Positions 62,083 to 63,728 of a stretch of 63,728 bases of DNA are shown here, piece after piece; positions within the stretch are counted from its first letter, which is position 1, and every line of letters begins with the position of its first letter. The translations under genes were made by a program, and so were the position numbers. The stretch comes from an uncultured Porphyromonadaceae bacterium (GTDB taxonomy: Bacteria; Bacteroidota; Bacteroidia; Bacteroidales; Muribaculaceae): the NCBI GenBank assembly GCA_905198125.1, contig CAJKBH010000018.1, positions 1 to 63,728 of the forward strand, given 5' to 3'. The notes below the pieces were generated by a model that was given only the letters and a program-made list of their open reading frames with translations, did not search any database and was not told the DNA's origin.

Positions 62083-63356
62083 GAGAACATGGGATAAGCG
62101 TTCATCAGTTCGTTCACCTCCGAGCGAACCTGAGCGATGTTCTGTTCGTTGTCGGGATCGGTAAGCACACGGTCGATGAAATCGGCTATGACCTCCATCA
62201 TATCCTCCTTGGCGCCACGGGTGGTGATCGCAGCCGTGCCGAAGCGGAGTCCGCTGGTCAGGAACGGGCTGCGGGTGTCGTAAGGCACCATGTTCTTGTT
62301 GGCGGTGATGTCGGCCTCGACAAGTACGCGCTCAGCCTTCTTGCCGCTCATTTCGGGGAACTTGGTGCGGAGGTCAACCAACATGCAGTGGTTGTCGGTG
62401 CCGTCGGAAATCAGCTTATAGCCTCGTGCGATAAGAGCGTTGGCCAAAGCCTTGGCATTCTTCAGCACCTGCTCGGCGTAGGCCTTCCACTCGGGCTGCA
62501 GTGCCTCGCCGAAAGCCACGGCCTTGGCGGCGATGACATGCTCAAGCGGGCCACCCTGTACGCCGGGGAATACGGCGGAGTCGAGAAGCTGAGACATCTT
62601 CTTTATCTCACCCTTAGGAGTAGTCTTGCCCCAGGGGTTGTCGAAATCCTTGCCCATCAGAATCATACCGCCGCGGGGGCCGCGGAGGGTCTTGTGGGTC
62701 GTGGTGGTGACGATGTGAGCATACTTCACGGGGTTATCAAGCAGTCCGGCAGCAATAAGACCTGCGGGATGCGCCATATCCACCATGAAGATGGCGCCGA
62801 TTTCATCGGCGAGGGCGCGGATACGTTTGTAGTCCCAGTCGCGGCTGTAAGCGCTTGCGCCGGCTATGATCAGCTTCGGACGCTCGGCACGGGCTTTGGT
62901 TTCCATCTCCTCGTAATTGACGCGTCCCGTCTCCTTGTCAACAGTATAGCTGATGGGGCGGAACATAAGTCCGGAGAAGTTAACGGGGCTTCCGTGCGAC
63001 AGGTGACCGCCGTGCGACAGGTCCATGCCCATGAATGTGTCGCCTGCGTTGAGGCAAGCCATGAACACAGCCATGTTGGCCTGTGCGCCACTGTGAGGCT
63101 GTACGTTGGCCCATTCGGCGCCAAACAGTTTCTTGGCACGCTCAATGGCCAGATTCTCAGCCTCGTCCACTATCTGGCATCCGCCGTAGTAACGCTTGCC
63201 GGGATAGCCTTCGGCATATTTGTTGGTGAGACATGATCCCATGGCGCGCATCACTTCGTCGCTGACAAAGTTCTCGCTGGCGATCAACTCTATGCCGCGA
63301 CGCTGACGCAAGTGCTCGCGGTCGATGATATCGAAAATCTGATTGTCTCTCTGCAT
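62076..63356 (-). CDS. glyA: Serine hydroxymethyltransferase
   Basis: PLP enzyme interconverting serine and glycine with tetrahydrofolate, 426 residues, typical length. Motifs: LIASENFVSDEVMRAMGS, KYAEGYPGKRYYGGCQIVDE, HGSPVNFSGLMF, and the PLP lysine in TTTTHKTLRGPRGGMIL. Its stop overlaps the bioD start by 7 bp. A large hairpin lies between it and nqrF upstream. Confidence 0.98.
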   Translation of the reverse strand: MQRDNQIFDIIDREHLRQRRGIELIASENFVSDEVMRAMGSCLTNKYAEGYPGKRYYGGCQIVDEAENLAIERAKKLFGAEWANVQPHSGAQANMAVFMACLNAGDTFMGMDLSHGGHLSHGSPVNFSGLMFRPISYTVDKETGRVNYEEMETKARAERPKLIIAGASAYSRDWDYKRIRALADEIGAIFMVDMAHPAGLIAAGLLDNPVKYAHIVTTTTHKTLRGPRGGMILMGKDFDNPWGKTTPKGEIKKMSQLLDSAVFPGVQGGPLEHVIAAKAVAFGEALQPEWKAYAEQVLKNAKALANALIARGYKLISDGTDNHCMLVDLRTKFPEMSGKKAERVLVEADITANKNMVPYDTRSPFLTSGLRFGTAAITTRGAKEDMMEVIADFIDRVLTDPDNEQNIAQVRSEVNELMNAYPMFSW

Positions 63357-63403
63357 GGTTGTGTTCGTATTAAGGTATGTGATTTATACTGATGTATGGC
63401 CTG

Positions 63404-63476
63404 TATCCGGGGGCTGGAGCGGCGAGTACCGGAAGTGGCGCCCGCGGGGTGCCACCACAGTATGATGCTGCCGGAT
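63404..63476 (-). terminator. Nested hairpin between nqrF and glyA
   Basis: An outer pair TATCCGG/CCGGATA (63404-63410 and 63470-63476) encloses a strong inner stem GTGGCGCCC/GGGTGCCAC (63434-63454, one G-U). It follows the nqrF stop by 3 bp. There is no U-run, so it may terminate weakly or set transcript stability. Confidence 0.45.
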
Positions 63477-63479
63477 AAG

Positions 63480-63728
63480 TTAGCCTCCGAAGTTGTCGTA
63501 ATGTATGGACGACGGCTCGACGCCGAGGTTGTAGAGCATATTGTTCACGGCGTTGCTCATCGGGCCGGGGCCGCACATATAGTACTCGATATCCTCGGGA
63601 GCGGGATGATCCTTGAGGTATGTCTTGAACATCACGTCGTGCACGAAGCCGGGGGTGTAAGCCACGCCTGCCGCATCGGCTGCCGGATCGGGACGGTCCA
63701 GTGCAAGATGGAACTTGAAGTTGGGGAA
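63480..63728 (-). CDS. nqrF: Na+-translocating NADH:quinone reductase subunit F, C-terminal end
   Basis: Last 82 residues of NqrF, the FAD and 2Fe-2S subunit that takes electrons from NADH at the inner membrane; the gene's 5' part is beyond the window. The readable part runs NFKFHLALDRPDPAADAAG, FVHDVMFKTYLKDH, DIEYYMCGPGPMSNAVNNML and the terminal HYDNFGG. CGPGPM is the conserved NADH-binding end of the family. Other nqr genes are expected just outside. Confidence 0.95.
   Translation of the reverse strand, partial: FPNFKFHLALDRPDPAADAAGVAYTPGFVHDVMFKTYLKDHPAPEDIEYYMCGPGPMSNAVNNMLYNLGVEPSSIHYDNFGG

Overview
The window reads as the chromosome of a Bacteroidales gut bacterium, most likely Muribaculaceae. 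The evidence is SusC/SusD pairs, a hybrid two-component regulator, fimbrillin-type lipoproteins, type IX secretion C-termini, TAnnTTTG promoter elements, weak ribosome binding sites and an Na+-NQR subunit. The family-level placement is inference. Genes are dense. No rRNA, CRISPR array, prophage or complete insertion sequence was seen.

1-23.6 kb is a polysaccharide utilization locus whose enzyme set fits xyloglucan. The minus-strand operon runs SusC, SusD, two surface glycan-binding lipoproteins, a BACON-GH5 endoglucanase, then xylulokinase and a xylose isomerase cut by the window edge. Divergently on the plus strand lie a hybrid two-component regulator, a PA14-containing GH31 alpha-xylosidase and a GH2 beta-galactosidase. 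A 183-bp palindromic MITE-like element sits exactly at the susC stop codon. 23.6-31.3 kb carries two fimbrillin-like lipoproteins, a barrel protein with a carboxypeptidase-like domain and a secreted CotH-family protein.

31.5-37 kb holds an acetylesterase-like SGNH protein, an NSS transporter, serine deaminase and a stand-alone TrpB2. 37.4-43.2 kb is a minus-strand cluster of thioredoxin-fold and outer-membrane proteins: TlpA-like, an outer-membrane barrel, an Omp28-like lipoprotein and two T9SS-tailed secreted proteins. It is the least explained set in the window and may be a cell-surface thiol system. After tRNA-Ser(UGA), 43.6-50.2 kb has a CE20-like esterase, an ECF sigma factor, GH43 and GH95. 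These could remove acetyl, arabinose and fucose decorations and so complement the first locus.

50.2-63.7 kb is mostly housekeeping. It has biotin synthesis (a BioG-BioC fusion, BioF and BioA, with BioD apart next to GlyA), PriA, two small barrel proteins, a SufT-like protein, LpxH, a DEDDy exonuclease and the end of NqrF. In this stretch a REP-associated tyrosine transposase with an unusual C-terminal domain lies beside an inverted pair of REP-like repeats. Two further copies of the repeat lie at 34.4 and 40.0 kb. The transposase with its repeats, and the thiol cluster, are the two best leads for undescribed biology.
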